This document shows positions 1 through 8,652 of a stretch of 33,249 bases of DNA, in pieces. The notes beneath the pieces were generated by a model. The model did not search any database. It saw only the letters and a program-made list of their open reading frames with translations, and had not been told where the DNA came from. Made by a program: the position numbers and the translations under genes. Each line of letters begins with the position of its first letter. The first letter of the stretch is position 1. Source of the stretch: Sorangium cellulosum (GTDB lineage: Bacteria; Myxococcota_A; Polyangia; Polyangiales; Polyangiaceae); assembly GCF_001589285.1 (NCBI RefSeq), contig NZ_JEMA01000518.1, positions 148 through 33,396 on the forward strand, read 5' to 3'.

Positions 1-2814
1 CTGCGGCGGGTACGGCTTGCCGTAGTTGCTGCCGTTGATCGGCAGCGCCAGCTTCGGCTTCGGCAGCGTCCGCGGGTCGACCGGCGCCGCGAAGCCCTCC
101 CAGAGGACGCGCGCGTCCACCGGGACCCCGGCCACGGCGAGCCGCGCCACCGCCTCGAACAGGCTCGTCACGCCGTGCTTGCCCTTGCGGTCGAGCGCCA
201 CCGCGCGGTGCGGCCGGCCGCTCAGGATGTCGCCGACCAGGTTCGTCAGCACCGACCCCGGGCCGACCTCCACGAACGTGCGCACGCCGGCCGCGTACAT
301 CCGCTCGATCTGCTCCACGAACCGCACCGGCTCCGCGAGCTGGCGCGCCAGCCGGTCGCGCGCCCCGTCGCCGCCGCCCGGGTACGGCTCGACCTCCGCG
401 TTGCTGTACACAGGCGCGGCCGGCGCCCCCACCTCGATCCCCGCCAGGAACTCGCGGAACGGCGCGCTCGCCTCCGCCACGAGCGGCGAGTGGAACGCCG
501 CGGCCACGTCGAGGCGACGCGCCTGGATCCCGAGCTCCCCGAGCCGCCGCTCCGCCGCCTCGATCGCCGTGACCGAGCCCGACAGCACCACCTGCTTCGG
601 CCCGTTGTGGTTCGCGACAACCACGTCGCCGAGCCCGAGCGCCCGCACCTCGTCGATCGCCCGCGGGACCGCGATCATCGCGCCCCGCTCCGACGACGCG
701 GCCCCCATCAGCTCGCCCCGCCGCCGCGCCACGCGCAGGAGGTCCGCGGCCGACAGCGCGCCCGCCGCGTGCAGCGCGGCGATCTCGCCGAAGCTGTGGC
801 CCGCGAACGCGTCGGCCCGCACCCCGAGCGCCGCGAGCAGCCCGAGGTGCGCGAGGCTCGTCGCGCCGATCGCGGGCTGCGCCCACCGCGTCTCGCGCAG
901 CCGCGCCTCCTGCGCCCGGCGCTCCTCGTCCGAGAACACAGGCCGCGGGAACACCACCTCCTGCAGCGGCGCGTCCCCGATCGCCACGCCCGCCGCCGCG
1001 TCCCACGCCGCGCGCGCCGCGTCGAACGTCATCAGCACGTCGGCGCCCATCGCCACGTACTGGCTCCCCTGCCCCGGGAACAGGAACGCCACCTGCCCCG
1101 GCGCCTCGCCGCTCGCGCAGTGCACGAGCGGCGCCGCGAGCGCCTGCTCCGGCTTCGCCGCGAGGTGCGCCGCGACCTGCTCGAGCTTCCTCGCGAGATC
1201 CGCCTCGTCCGTCGCGCACAGCCCGAGCCGCGCCGGCCTCGACGCGTCGAACGAGAGCACCGACTCCCGCGCAAGGAAGCGCAGGATCTCGGGCGTCTCC
1301 GCCGCCTTCGCCATCGCGCGCGCGCGATCCGCGAGCGCCGCCGGCGTGTCCGCCGACAGGAGGACGAGCTCCGCCGGCGCGGACCGCACCCGCCACGCCC
1401 GCGGCGCCGGGCCCGTGTACTCCTCCAGCGCGACGTGGAAGTTCGAGCCGCCGAACCCGAACGAGCTCACCGACGCCCGCCGCGGGTGGTCGGAAGCGCG
1501 GATCCACGGCCGCGCCTCGGTGTTCAGATAGAAAGCGGTCTTTTCGATCTCGAGCTTCGGGTTCGGCTTGTCGACCTTGATGGTCGGCGGGAGCACCTTG
1601 TGGTGCAGCGCCATGATCGCCTTGAACAGCCCCGCCGCGCCGGCCGCCGCCTTGGTGTGGCCGATCTGCGACTTCACGCTGCCGAGCGCGCACCACTGCC
1701 TGTCGGCGCGCCCCGACTCGTCGAACATGACGCGCAGGCCCTCGAACTCGGCCGCGTCGCCGGCCTTCGTCCCGGTGCCGTGGGCCTCCATCAGCTCCAC
1801 GGTCTCGGCGCCGTACCCCGCGGCCGCGTAGGTCCGGCGCAGCGCCTTCGCCTGCCCTTCCGGCACCGGCGCATACACGCTCTTGCTCCGGCCGTCCGAG
1901 GACGAGCCGATCCCGCGGATCACCGCGTACACCCGGTCCCCGTCGCGCTCGGCGTCGTCGAGCCGCTTGAGCGCCACCATGGCGATGCCCTCGCCGAGCA
2001 GCGTGCCGTCGGCCTTGTCGGAGAACGGGCGGCAGTCGCCCGACCGCGACAGGGCCGGCGTCTTGCTGAAGCACATGTACATGAAGGCGTCGTTCATCGT
2101 GTCGCAGCCGCCCGCGATCACGAGATCGGACTGGCCGAGCGCGAGCTCGTTCATCGCCATCGACATCGCCGACAGCGACGACGCGCACGCCGCGTCCGTC
2201 ACGCAGTTCGTGCCGCCGAGGTCGAGCCGGTTCGCGATGCGCCCGGCCACGACGTTGCCGAGCAGGCCCGGGAAGCTCGACTCCTGCCACGGCACGTACT
2301 TGCCCGAGATCGCGTCGCAGGCGCGCGTCACCTCGTCCTCCGGATACCCGAGCTCCCGGAGCGCCCTCGACCAGACCGGCCGCTGGATCCGGCTCACCAT
2401 CGAGGCGAGCAGCTCCTGCGCCGAGGTGACGCCGAGGATCACGCTCATCCGCTCGCGGTTCATCGACTCGAACTGCCCCTGCGCCGCGTCCTCGAGCACC
2501 CGCTTGGCCACGATCAGCGCGAGGAGCTGCGTCGTGTCCGTCGCCGGGACGATCGACGGCGGCACGCCCCACTCCAGCGGATCGAACGGCACGTTCTTCA
2601 GGAAGGCGCCGCGCTTCGCGTACGTCTTGTCGGGGGCGGACGGGTCGGGATCGTAGTAGTCCTCGACCAGCCAGTGCGTCTCCGGGACGTCGGTGATGAG
2701 GTCGGTTCCAGCCAGGATGTCGCGCCAGAAGCCGTGAGCGTCGAGCGAGCCGGGGAAGATGGCGCTCACGCCGACGACTGCGATGGGCGGAATACGGGAG
2801 GACGAAGGGTGCAT
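1..2814 (-). CDS. pfa2: PUFA synthase subunit Pfa2/PfaA type, KS and AT domains (3' part cut off by window edge)
   Basis: Iterative type I PUFA synthase; the first 938 codons are in the window and the frame is still open at base 1. An N-terminal ketosynthase (about residues 8-470) starts with PIAVVGVSAIFPG. It has its active-site Cys210 in TDAACASS, the DAACAS form typical of PfaA rather than the DTACSS of ordinary PKS, with His345 in EAHGTGT and His386 in IGHTKAAAG. An acyltransferase follows, with nucleophile Ser674 in GHSFGE and His775 in AAFHS, as in malonyl-CoA transferases. The usual tandem ACPs, KR and DH would lie beyond the edge. The ATG at 2814 has GAGG 8 bases upstream and lies 27 bp after the enoyl reductase stop, so the two are one operon. 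The symbol follows myxobacterial naming; pfaA is the marine equivalent. Confidence 0.93.
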   Translation of the reverse strand, partial: MHPSSSRIPPIAVVGVSAIFPGSLDAHGFWRDILAGTDLITDVPETHWLVEDYYDPDPSAPDKTYAKRGAFLKNVPFDPLEWGVPPSIVPATDTTQLLALIVAKRVLEDAAQGQFESMNRERMSVILGVTSAQELLASMVSRIQRPVWSRALRELGYPEDEVTRACDAISGKYVPWQESSFPGLLGNVVAGRIANRLDLGGTNCVTDAACASSLSAMSMAMNELALGQSDLVIAGGCDTMNDAFMYMCFSKTPALSRSGDCRPFSDKADGTLLGEGIAMVALKRLDDAERDGDRVYAVIRGIGSSSDGRSKSVYAPVPEGQAKALRRTYAAAGYGAETVELMEAHGTGTKAGDAAEFEGLRVMFDESGRADRQWCALGSVKSQIGHTKAAAGAAGLFKAIMALHHKVLPPTIKVDKPNPKLEIEKTAFYLNTEARPWIRASDHPRRASVSSFGFGGSNFHVALEEYTGPAPRAWRVRSAPAELVLLSADTPAALADRARAMAKAAETPEILRFLARESVLSFDASRPARLGLCATDEADLARKLEQVAAHLAAKPEQALAAPLVHCASGEAPGQVAFLFPGQGSQYVAMGADVLMTFDAARAAWDAAAGVAIGDAPLQEVVFPRPVFSDEERRAQEARLRETRWAQPAIGATSLAHLGLLAALGVRADAFAGHSFGEIAALHAAGALSAADLLRVARRRGELMGAASSERGAMIAVPRAIDEVRALGLGDVVVANHNGPKQVVLSGSVTAIEAAERRLGELGIQARRLDVAAAFHSPLVAEASAPFREFLAGIEVGAPAAPVYSNAEVEPYPGGGDGARDRLARQLAEPVRFVEQIERMYAAGVRTFVEVGPGSVLTNLVGDILSGRPHRAVALDRKGKHGVTSLFEAVARLAVAGVPVDARVLWEGFAAPVDPRTLPKPKLALPINGSNYGKPYPPQ

Positions 2815-2841
2815 GAAGGACCTCAGCAGATGATCAGGCGC

Positions 2842-4491
2842 TCAGGCGAGCGGGCGGGGAGTGAAGCTGAAGGCGGCGCTCGGCACGGGGACGCCGTACG
2901 TCCGTAGCTGCTGCGCGCGCGAGACGACGGCCGCGCCCTCGAGCAGGTTGCGCGCGACCTGGACGACGGAGCGGTTCTGCGGGTCCTCGAGGAACGACCC
3001 CTTGACCCAGCGGTTGAACGCGCCCATGGCGGGGCCACACCAGATCTGGTAATCGGCGCGGCGCTTCGGGTCCCCGGCGATAGCCCACTTGCTGGACATG
3101 CCGAGATACCAGCGGAAGATCAGCGCCATCTTGTGCTTCGGCTCGCGCGCGGCGCGCTCGAGCTCGGCGGGGTCGCGCTCCGCGAAGAACCGCTCGCAGC
3201 CCGACCACACCTCGTCGCACGACATCTGGAACATCTCTCGCTCGACGCGCGCCCGCACGTCGGCGGGCAGCGACTCGATGGAATCGTGGGCGACGTAGAG
3301 GTCGTAGAGCCGCTGCGCGCGGACGCCGAACATCGTGCCGCGCTTGAGCACCTGGACCTGCACGCCGAGCTCGAACATGTCGGCGGCCGGCGTCATGACG
3401 ACATCCGGGAGGTCGGCCTGGGCGAGCATCTTCTTGCCGTCGTCGGACAGGCCCGACTCGACGCACGCCTGGTTGACCGAGCCGGTGAGCACGTAGGCGG
3501 CCCCGAGCGCGAACGCCGCGGCCACGGTGGACGGCGTGGAGAGGCCGCCGGCGGCGCCGATGCGGATCGGGCGCTGATAGCCGTGCTTCGCCGCGAGATC
3601 GTCCCGGACGCCGAGGATCACCGGGAACAGCGCCACGAGGGGCTGGTTGTCGGTGTGACCCCCGGAGTCGGCCTCCACGGTGATGTCCTCGGCGACCGGG
3701 AGGCTCCGCGCGAGCTCCGCCTCGTCGCGGGTGAGCCACCCGTTGCGAACGCAGGTGTCGAGGATCTCGGCGGGCGCCGGCGAGAGGAAGCGGGCGGCGA
3801 CCTCCGGGCGCGAGATCTTCGCGAACAGGTGGTTCTTCCGGTCGATCCGGCCGTCGGGCAGGCGCCTGACACCGCTGTAGGCGAACCGCACGACCATCGG
3901 GTTCAGGCCCATGTAGGCGGCGGCCTCGGCCCGGCGGACACCCTTTCTCAGGTAGAGCTCCACTGTGTCGCTCTCCAGCCGCGGCTGGTTCGGAGCGTGG
4001 ATGAGGTTGCAGCCCCAGGTGGGGCCCTCCGTGCCGAGCGCGGCGATGATCTCGTCGACCGCCTGCTCGATCCGGTGCAGCCCGAGGCCGGCGGCGCCGA
4101 AGAACCCCATCATCCCGGCCTTCGCCATGGCGATGGTGATCCGCGTGGTGTGGATACCGTTCGCCATCGCGCCGGCCACGTAGGGGAAGCGCAGGCCGTG
4201 GACCTCGAGGAAGGAGCGGTCTCCGAGCCACTCCGGGTACAGCGCGGGCAGCGTGCCGAGGAGCGGAAACGTGGGGACTCCATTCACCTGGTCGTCGCGG
4301 ATGACCGCGCCGCCGCGGGACACGCCGACGCGCCCCTCCGGCGTCTCGCGCACCACGTGCACCGGCTCGCGCACGCAGGACACGGCCTCCCGCAGGTCGG
4401 CCGACGTGAACGCGGGGAGCCAAGGCCCGCTGCGCCAGATCCCGATGGGCTGGAGTCCGGCGCCGCGGAGTGCCTGCGGGTTCTCTACCAT
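2842..4491 (-). CDS. pfa1: PUFA synthase enoyl reductase, PfaD/Pfa1 family
   Basis: A 549-residue flavin-dependent enoyl reductase that reduces the enoyl intermediates of the PUFA synthase chain. It is full length for the PfaD family. The TIM-barrel core shows VAGAMANGIHTTRITIAMAKAGMMGFFG (about 105-132), EADSGGHTDNQP (273-284) and the glycine-rich phosphate-binding segment GAAGGLSTPS (312-321) followed by ALGAAYVLTGSVNQA. These are standard for FMN enoyl reductases related to FabK/2-nitropropane dioxygenase. The ATG at 4491 has a perfect AGGAGG (4501-4506 on the complementary strand) 9 bases upstream, which fixes the start. It is first in the operon with the KS-AT gene; reductase-first order is what I recall for Sorangium and Aetherobacter pfa loci, unlike marine clusters where pfaD is last. 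A stand-alone PfaB is not in the window. Confidence 0.93.
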   Translation of the reverse strand: MVENPQALRGAGLQPIGIWRSGPWLPAFTSADLREAVSCVREPVHVVRETPEGRVGVSRGGAVIRDDQVNGVPTFPLLGTLPALYPEWLGDRSFLEVHGLRFPYVAGAMANGIHTTRITIAMAKAGMMGFFGAAGLGLHRIEQAVDEIIAALGTEGPTWGCNLIHAPNQPRLESDTVELYLRKGVRRAEAAAYMGLNPMVVRFAYSGVRRLPDGRIDRKNHLFAKISRPEVAARFLSPAPAEILDTCVRNGWLTRDEAELARSLPVAEDITVEADSGGHTDNQPLVALFPVILGVRDDLAAKHGYQRPIRIGAAGGLSTPSTVAAAFALGAAYVLTGSVNQACVESGLSDDGKKMLAQADLPDVVMTPAADMFELGVQVQVLKRGTMFGVRAQRLYDLYVAHDSIESLPADVRARVEREMFQMSCDEVWSGCERFFAERDPAELERAAREPKHKMALIFRWYLGMSSKWAIAGDPKRRADYQIWCGPAMGAFNRWVKGSFLEDPQNRSVVQVARNLLEGAAVVSRAQQLRTYGVPVPSAAFSFTPRPLA

Positions 4492-4613
4492 GCTGAGCTG
4501 CCTCCTAATGACAAGCTCGCGCTCTATAACATCCGTGGTGATCGCCGCGCGGTAATGGTTCGGTCATGGAGCCACGTGGATGGCCGATCTCGTTCGACCC
4601 CTGATCGCGTCAT

Positions 4614-4625
4614 GAAAGCGCTTTC
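4614..4625. promoter_or_regulatory. LacI-family-like operator palindrome upstream of pfa1
   Basis: GAAAGCGCTTTC is a perfect 12-bp palindrome, seen with flanks as TGAAAGCGCTTTCC. It has the central CG and the AANCGNTT core typical of LacI/GalR-family operators. It lies 122 bp upstream of the pfa1 start codon. No LacI-family gene is in the window, so the regulator is unknown and the role is inferred from sequence shape and position only. Confidence 0.4.
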
Positions 4626-4854
4626 CTCGGCCTGCACGGGCGCGCGCCGTCGTGACGCGCTGCGCCTCTGTTTCGAAAAGATGGCGCGCGCCGTTCGCCG
4701 GACGCGGACGATGACAATTCAATTTTCCGCGTTCATTGGATCCGCGGACAGCGGGCCTCCGCGTCGATCACCGGGCGCCGGACAGCGCGGGAGCGCGCCG
4801 TTCGAGCACGGGAGATGGTAGCGGCGAGACGTCAGGAACGTGAAGAGAGAATTG

Positions 4855-4966
4855 GAACCACAGAGGCACAGAGGGCACAGAGGGGAGAGACAGATATATA
4901 TAGAGGAGAAATCTTGTTCTCCTTGTCTCTTTCTCTACCTCTGTGCCCTCTGTGCCTCTGTGGTTC
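4855..4966. repeat. Inverted octamer-repeat hairpin element (CACAGAGG type)
   Basis: The left arm 4855-4883 and right arm 4938-4966 are perfect 29-base reverse complements. Each arm is built of degenerate tandem copies of an octamer close to CACAGAGG. The 54-base spacer contains a TA-rich run (atatatata) and a further small inverted pair GGAGAA/TTCTCC, and partial complementarity continues outside the arms (about 4843-4980). When translated, the element gives an NHRGTEGTE peptide, known to me as a recurrent spurious protein in many bacterial genomes. It lies 41 bases downstream of the SDR stop, so it could also end SDR transcription. Confidence 0.85.
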
Positions 4967-5007
4967 AAACTCTCTCATGAACCAGGGGAGAGCCGCGCGC
5001 CGCAGCG

Positions 5008-5784
5008 CTAGAGCGAATAGCCGCCGTCGCTGACCACGAGCGCGCCGGTCATGGTGGCCGACGCGTCCGAGAGCAGGAAGGCGATGATCCCGGCGATCTC
5101 GTCGGCGGTCGCGTAGCGGCCGAGCGGCGTCGCCATCGCGGCCATCTGGTCGAACGCGGCGCGCTCGCTCCCGGCGGTTGTCACGAGCGCCTGGAAGAAG
5201 GGCGTCTGGGTCCATATCGGCGTCTCGACCCCGCCGGGCAAGACGCCGTTCACGCGGATCCTGTCGGGCGCGCCTTCCTTCGCCGCCACGCGGACGAGCT
5301 GCGCCGCGCCCGCCTTGGAGGCCGCGTACGCGCCGATGCCAGGCTCGGCCTTGACCGCCGCGACAGAGGAGACGACGACCGCCGTCCCGCCCTGGCCCGC
5401 CTTCCGGAGGAGGCGAAGGCCCGCGCGGAGCGTCAGGAAGACGCCGTCGAGGTTCGCGGAGAGGACGCGCCGCCAGTCCTCGAAGGACGTCTCCGCGAGC
5501 GGCGCGCCGTGGGCGACGCCGGCGTTCGCGACGACATGGTCGAGCCTGCCGAAGCGGCGCTCGACGGCCTCCTCGAGCTCGGACCACGGGGGCTCGCTCC
5601 CCACGTCGCAGTCCCGCAGCAAGAGCTCCGGCCCGCGGAGCTCCTCGGCCAGGGCGTGGAGCGCCTCGCGGCTCCTGTCGACGAGGACCAGGCCGCCCAC
5701 GCTCTGCGACAGCCTCCGCGCGGTCGCCGCGCCGATGCCCGACGCCGCCCCGGTGATGAGCGCGATTCGATCTGACATGCGCAC
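5008..5784 (-). CDS. Short-chain dehydrogenase/reductase (SDR)
   Basis: Classical SDR oxidoreductase of 258 residues, the usual length for the family. The Rossmann dinucleotide-binding motif TGAASGIG is at 11-18, a DR pair follows beta-2 (37-38), NAG is at 87-89, Asn111 and Ser139/140 are in place, and the catalytic pair is Tyr153-xxx-Lys157 (YAASK). LPGGVETP follows at 182-189, and the C-terminal SDGGYSL matches the family end. The acidic residue at the end of beta-2 suggests NAD(H) preference, but this is weak evidence. The substrate cannot be told. A second in-frame ATG at 5778 is an alternative start. It is co-directional with pfa1 but separated by 516 bp and a hairpin, so a functional link with PUFA synthesis is unproven. 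Confidence 0.9.
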   Translation of the reverse strand: MRMSDRIALITGAASGIGAATARRLSQSVGGLVLVDRSREALHALAEELRGPELLLRDCDVGSEPPWSELEEAVERRFGRLDHVVANAGVAHGAPLAETSFEDWRRVLSANLDGVFLTLRAGLRLLRKAGQGGTAVVVSSVAAVKAEPGIGAYAASKAGAAQLVRVAAKEGAPDRIRVNGVLPGGVETPIWTQTPFFQALVTTAGSERAAFDQMAAMATPLGRYATADEIAGIIAFLLSDASATMTGALVVSDGGYSL

Positions 5785-5995
5785 GGCGCCCTACCACGGC
5801 GGCGCCGCTGCGGGAACGCGCGCCCGCAGGCGGTGACGGCCGGGCCGCCCACCGGGCGAGGCCGCGGAGGCCGCGCGCCGCCGCGCCCGCCTGCCGGCGC
5901 GCCGGCGACACGACCGCTCGTGCTCGGCGGCGTTCCTGCGCCGCGAAGCTTTGAGGTCGCTCGCGCCCGTCCTATGCTTGGCTGCGACTCGGACA
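5785..5995. other. Divergent intergenic region between SDR and hybrid kinase
   Basis: 211 bases between the start of the minus-strand SDR and the plus-strand kinase, so both promoters are expected here. It contains a perfect 14-bp palindrome, GCCGGCGCGCCGGC (5893-5906), in a GC-saturated context where such palindromes arise easily. No clear promoter elements are visible. Confidence 0.4.
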
Positions 5996-8635
5996 ATGCG
6001 ACGTCTTTACCGGCTCTCCGACAAGATCAGCAAGCTCGTCCCGGCCAGTCGAACCCACGCCGCAAAGGCACGAACGTCCGGGGCAGCACGGCCAGCCGAG
6101 GCACAGGCGAGCACGGCCGCAGCGGCGGACGAACGGGGGCCGGCGCGGGAGGCGCGGGGCGGGCCGGAGCAGCAGCAGGCGGTGCTCAAATACGTCATCG
6201 CCAATGTCCCTCACGCCATCTTCTGGAAGGACCGCCAGGGTCGCTTCCTCGGAGGAAACCAGAACTTCCTCAACGACACGAATACGAAGGTCCTGGAGAA
6301 CCTCGTCGGGAAGACCGACTTCGACGTGTGGGGCAGGCGCAACGACGTGGAGTTCTTCGTGAAGGTCGACCGGGAGGTCATGGAGCGCGGCACGCCGATG
6401 CTCGACATCGAGGAGCCGCTGCTCCGCCCGGACGGCCAGCGGCGGGTGCTGCTCACCAGCAAAGTACCCCTCCGCGACGAGCGCGGCGAGGTGACGGGGC
6501 TGCTCGGGATCTACGCCGACATCACCGAGCGCAAGCAGATGGAGATCGAGCTCCAGAAGGCCAAGGAGGCCGCGGACGCCGCCGCCCGCGCCAAGGGAGA
6601 GTTCCTCACGGTGATGAGCCACGAGCTCCGGACCCCGCTCTCGCTCATCCTCGGTCCGATCGACTCCCTCCTGTCGAGCTCGGACGAGCCGCTCTCGCCG
6701 CGGGTGCGCGCGGACCTGGAGCGCGTCCAGCGCAGCGGGCGGCGGCTCCGCCGGCTCGTCGACGACGTCCTCGATTACCAGAAGATCGAGGCCGGAAAGA
6801 TGCAGATCCACCGGGAGGCCGTCGACGTCGGACAGCTCGTCGCGGACATGGTGGAAGAGGCGCGGCCCGCGGCGGAGCGCGGCGGGATCCAGCTCTCGAT
6901 TCAGGTGGATCCCGCGCTGCAGACAGTCGCCCTCGACCGGCGCAAGTTCGAGAAGATCGCGCTCAACCTGCTGGGCAATGCGCTGAAGTTCACCCCGCCG
7001 GGAGGCCGCGTCGCTGTCGACGTGCGGGCGCTCGACGCGATGTTCGAGCTCTCCGTCGAGGACACCGGCCCAGGCATCCCGGCGGACAAGAGACACCTGC
7101 TCTTCCAGAAGTTTCAGCAGATCGACGCGTCGGCGACGCGCAAGCACGAGGGGACCGGGATCGGGCTGTCGCTGGTCAAGGAGCTCACGGAGCTGATGGG
7201 CGGCACGCCCGGCGTGGAGAGCGAGCCCGGGACCGGCTCCCGCTTCTTCGTGCGCCTCCCGCGCGCCGCAGAGGGCGCGGGCGCGACGAGGACCGCCGGC
7301 GCGCCGGGGCCGGCGGGAGCGCAGGAGGCGCCGGCGTCGCAGGACGCGCCGGCGTCGCACGAGCCGCGGGACGCGCTGAGGGCGCTGGGGTCGCCTGGCA
7401 GGTCGGCCTGCGCCGCGGAGCCGGCGCCGCGCGCGCGGGACGAGCGGCGCGCGGGCGAGCACCCCTCGTCCCGCGCGCGGGTGCTCGTGGTGGAGGACAA
7501 CCCGGACATGGCCTCTTACCTGGAGAGCGTCCTGTCGCCCGAGCACGAGGTCACGCTGGCGGCGAACGGCCGGGAAGCGATCGAGTCGATCAGGGCGGCG
7601 CGGCCCGAGGTCGTCGTGTCGGACGTGATGATGCCGGAGATGGACGGCTTCGAGCTTGTCGGCCGGCTCAAGGGGGATCCGGAGCTCCGGGACATCCCGA
7701 TCCTCCTGCTGACGGCGAGGGCAAGCCGGGGGGAGGCCGTGGTGGGGCTCGAGGTCGGCGCCGACGATTACGTGAGCAAGCCGTTCGACCCGCTGGAGCT
7801 CCGGGCGCGGGTGCGCGCGGCCGAGCGGCTGCACCGCGCCTACCTGGAGCTCGCCGCGAAGAACCGCGAGCTCGCGGCGGCGCTGGCGCGGCTCTCGGAG
7901 ACGCAGGAGGAGCTGCTCCAGGCGGGCAAGATGGCGGCGATAGGGACGCTTGTCGCGGGGATGTCGCACGAGATGAACAACCCGGTCTCCGTCATCCTGA
8001 TGAACGCCCAGCACCTCCTCAGGCGGCAGCGGAGGGGGCACGGCCTGCCTGACGAGGCGGCGCTCCTGAAGGTGCTCGCCACCATCGAGCGGCAGGCGAA
8101 CCGCTGCTCGGAGCTCGTGACGGCGCTGCTCGAGTACGCGCGGGGCAAGCCGATCGGCCGGGAGCCGTGCGACGTGCGCGAGGCGCTCCGCCGCGCGGTC
8201 GACCTCTCCGCGCCGCGGGCGCGCGAGCGCCGGGTCCACCTCGAGGCGAGCAGCGCCGCCGCGCTGCCCGCGGTGCTCGTCAACACGTCGCAGCTCGACT
8301 CCGCCTTGCTCAACGTGATCGGCAACGCGCTCGACGCGAGCCCCCACGGCGGCACGGTCGTCGTCGGGGCTCGCCCGTTCCCGCACGGGGAGGTCCATGG
8401 CGTGGAGATCGACGTGCGCGACACCGGCTGCGGCATCCGCGCCGAGGACCTGAGCCGCATCTTCGAGCCGTTCTTCACGACGAAGCCGCCCGGACAGGGG
8501 ACCGGACTCGGGCTGTCGCTGACGCACCGGTTCATCACGGAGCACCAGGGCAGCATCCGCGTCGAGAGCCAGCCCGGCGAGGGCACCACGGTGCGCATGT
8601 GGCTGCCCGCGATGCCGTCGGACGGGGCGAGCTGA
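5996..8635 (+). CDS. Hybrid sensor protein PAS-HisKA-HATPase-REC-HisKA-HATPase with two kinase modules
   Basis: A soluble signalling protein of about 879 residues with no TM segment. In order: an Ala-rich N-terminus; a PAS domain (about 62-185, ending DITERKQME); a first kinase core with phosphoacceptor His209 in SHELRTP, N-box NLLGNALKF, DTGPGIP and GTGIGLSL (to about 420); an Ala/Pro/Glu-rich linker; a receiver with VVEDN, phosphoacceptor Asp543 in SDVMMPEMDG and the SKPF lysine; a coiled coil; and a second full kinase core with His658 in SHEMNNP, DTGCGI and GTGLGLSL, ending near 875. The second H-box is of the NtrB/ZraS-like HEMNNPL type, so the two cores are of different subfamilies and not a duplication. 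The ATG at 5996 was chosen; a TTG at 5951 would add 15 residues. Neither start has a clear Shine-Dalgarno. Confidence 0.9.
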   Translation: MRRLYRLSDKISKLVPASRTHAAKARTSGAARPAEAQASTAAAADERGPAREARGGPEQQQAVLKYVIANVPHAIFWKDRQGRFLGGNQNFLNDTNTKVLENLVGKTDFDVWGRRNDVEFFVKVDREVMERGTPMLDIEEPLLRPDGQRRVLLTSKVPLRDERGEVTGLLGIYADITERKQMEIELQKAKEAADAAARAKGEFLTVMSHELRTPLSLILGPIDSLLSSSDEPLSPRVRADLERVQRSGRRLRRLVDDVLDYQKIEAGKMQIHREAVDVGQLVADMVEEARPAAERGGIQLSIQVDPALQTVALDRRKFEKIALNLLGNALKFTPPGGRVAVDVRALDAMFELSVEDTGPGIPADKRHLLFQKFQQIDASATRKHEGTGIGLSLVKELTELMGGTPGVESEPGTGSRFFVRLPRAAEGAGATRTAGAPGPAGAQEAPASQDAPASHEPRDALRALGSPGRSACAAEPAPRARDERRAGEHPSSRARVLVVEDNPDMASYLESVLSPEHEVTLAANGREAIESIRAARPEVVVSDVMMPEMDGFELVGRLKGDPELRDIPILLLTARASRGEAVVGLEVGADDYVSKPFDPLELRARVRAAERLHRAYLELAAKNRELAAALARLSETQEELLQAGKMAAIGTLVAGMSHEMNNPVSVILMNAQHLLRRQRRGHGLPDEAALLKVLATIERQANRCSELVTALLEYARGKPIGREPCDVREALRRAVDLSAPRARERRVHLEASSAAALPAVLVNTSQLDSALLNVIGNALDASPHGGTVVVGARPFPHGEVHGVEIDVRDTGCGIRAEDLSRIFEPFFTTKPPGQGTGLGLSLTHRFITEHQGSIRVESQPGEGTTVRMWLPAMPSDGAS

Positions 8636-8637
8636 GG

Positions 8638-8652
8638 ACAGGAATTTCCTGT
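8638..8652. promoter_or_regulatory. 7-1-7 palindrome just after the hybrid kinase stop
   Basis: ACAGGAATTTCCTGT is a perfect 7-bp inverted repeat around a single T. It starts 3 bases after the stop codon at 8633-8635 and is followed by an unusually AT-rich patch (about 8651-8671). It is too compact for a stable terminator loop and has no T run. It may be an operator for the downstream operon starting near 8840, but this is only positional inference. Confidence 0.3.

Larger units (their letters stand above)
4492..5007. other. Non-coding stretch upstream of pfa1
   Basis: 516 bases between the SDR stop and the pfa1 start, both genes on the minus strand. It holds the Shine-Dalgarno of pfa1, a 12-bp palindrome (4614-4625) and a long hairpin made of an inverted octamer-repeat element (4855-4966). 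The stretch is visibly less GC-rich than its neighbours, especially at 4830-4980. The pfa promoter must lie here if pfa1 is not transcribed from the SDR gene, but I see no convincing -35/-10 pair. Confidence 0.6.

Noticed and set aside
175-2907. A 910-codon open frame on the plus strand across the KS-AT gene
   Set aside because: Arg/His/Pro-rich translation without domains; a GC-rich shadow of the PUFA synthase, whose minus-strand frame has all catalytic motifs.
4768-4968. Small frame encoding an NHRGTEGTE-type peptide
   Set aside because: Translation of the inverted octamer repeat; known as a recurrent spurious product, with no ribosome binding site.
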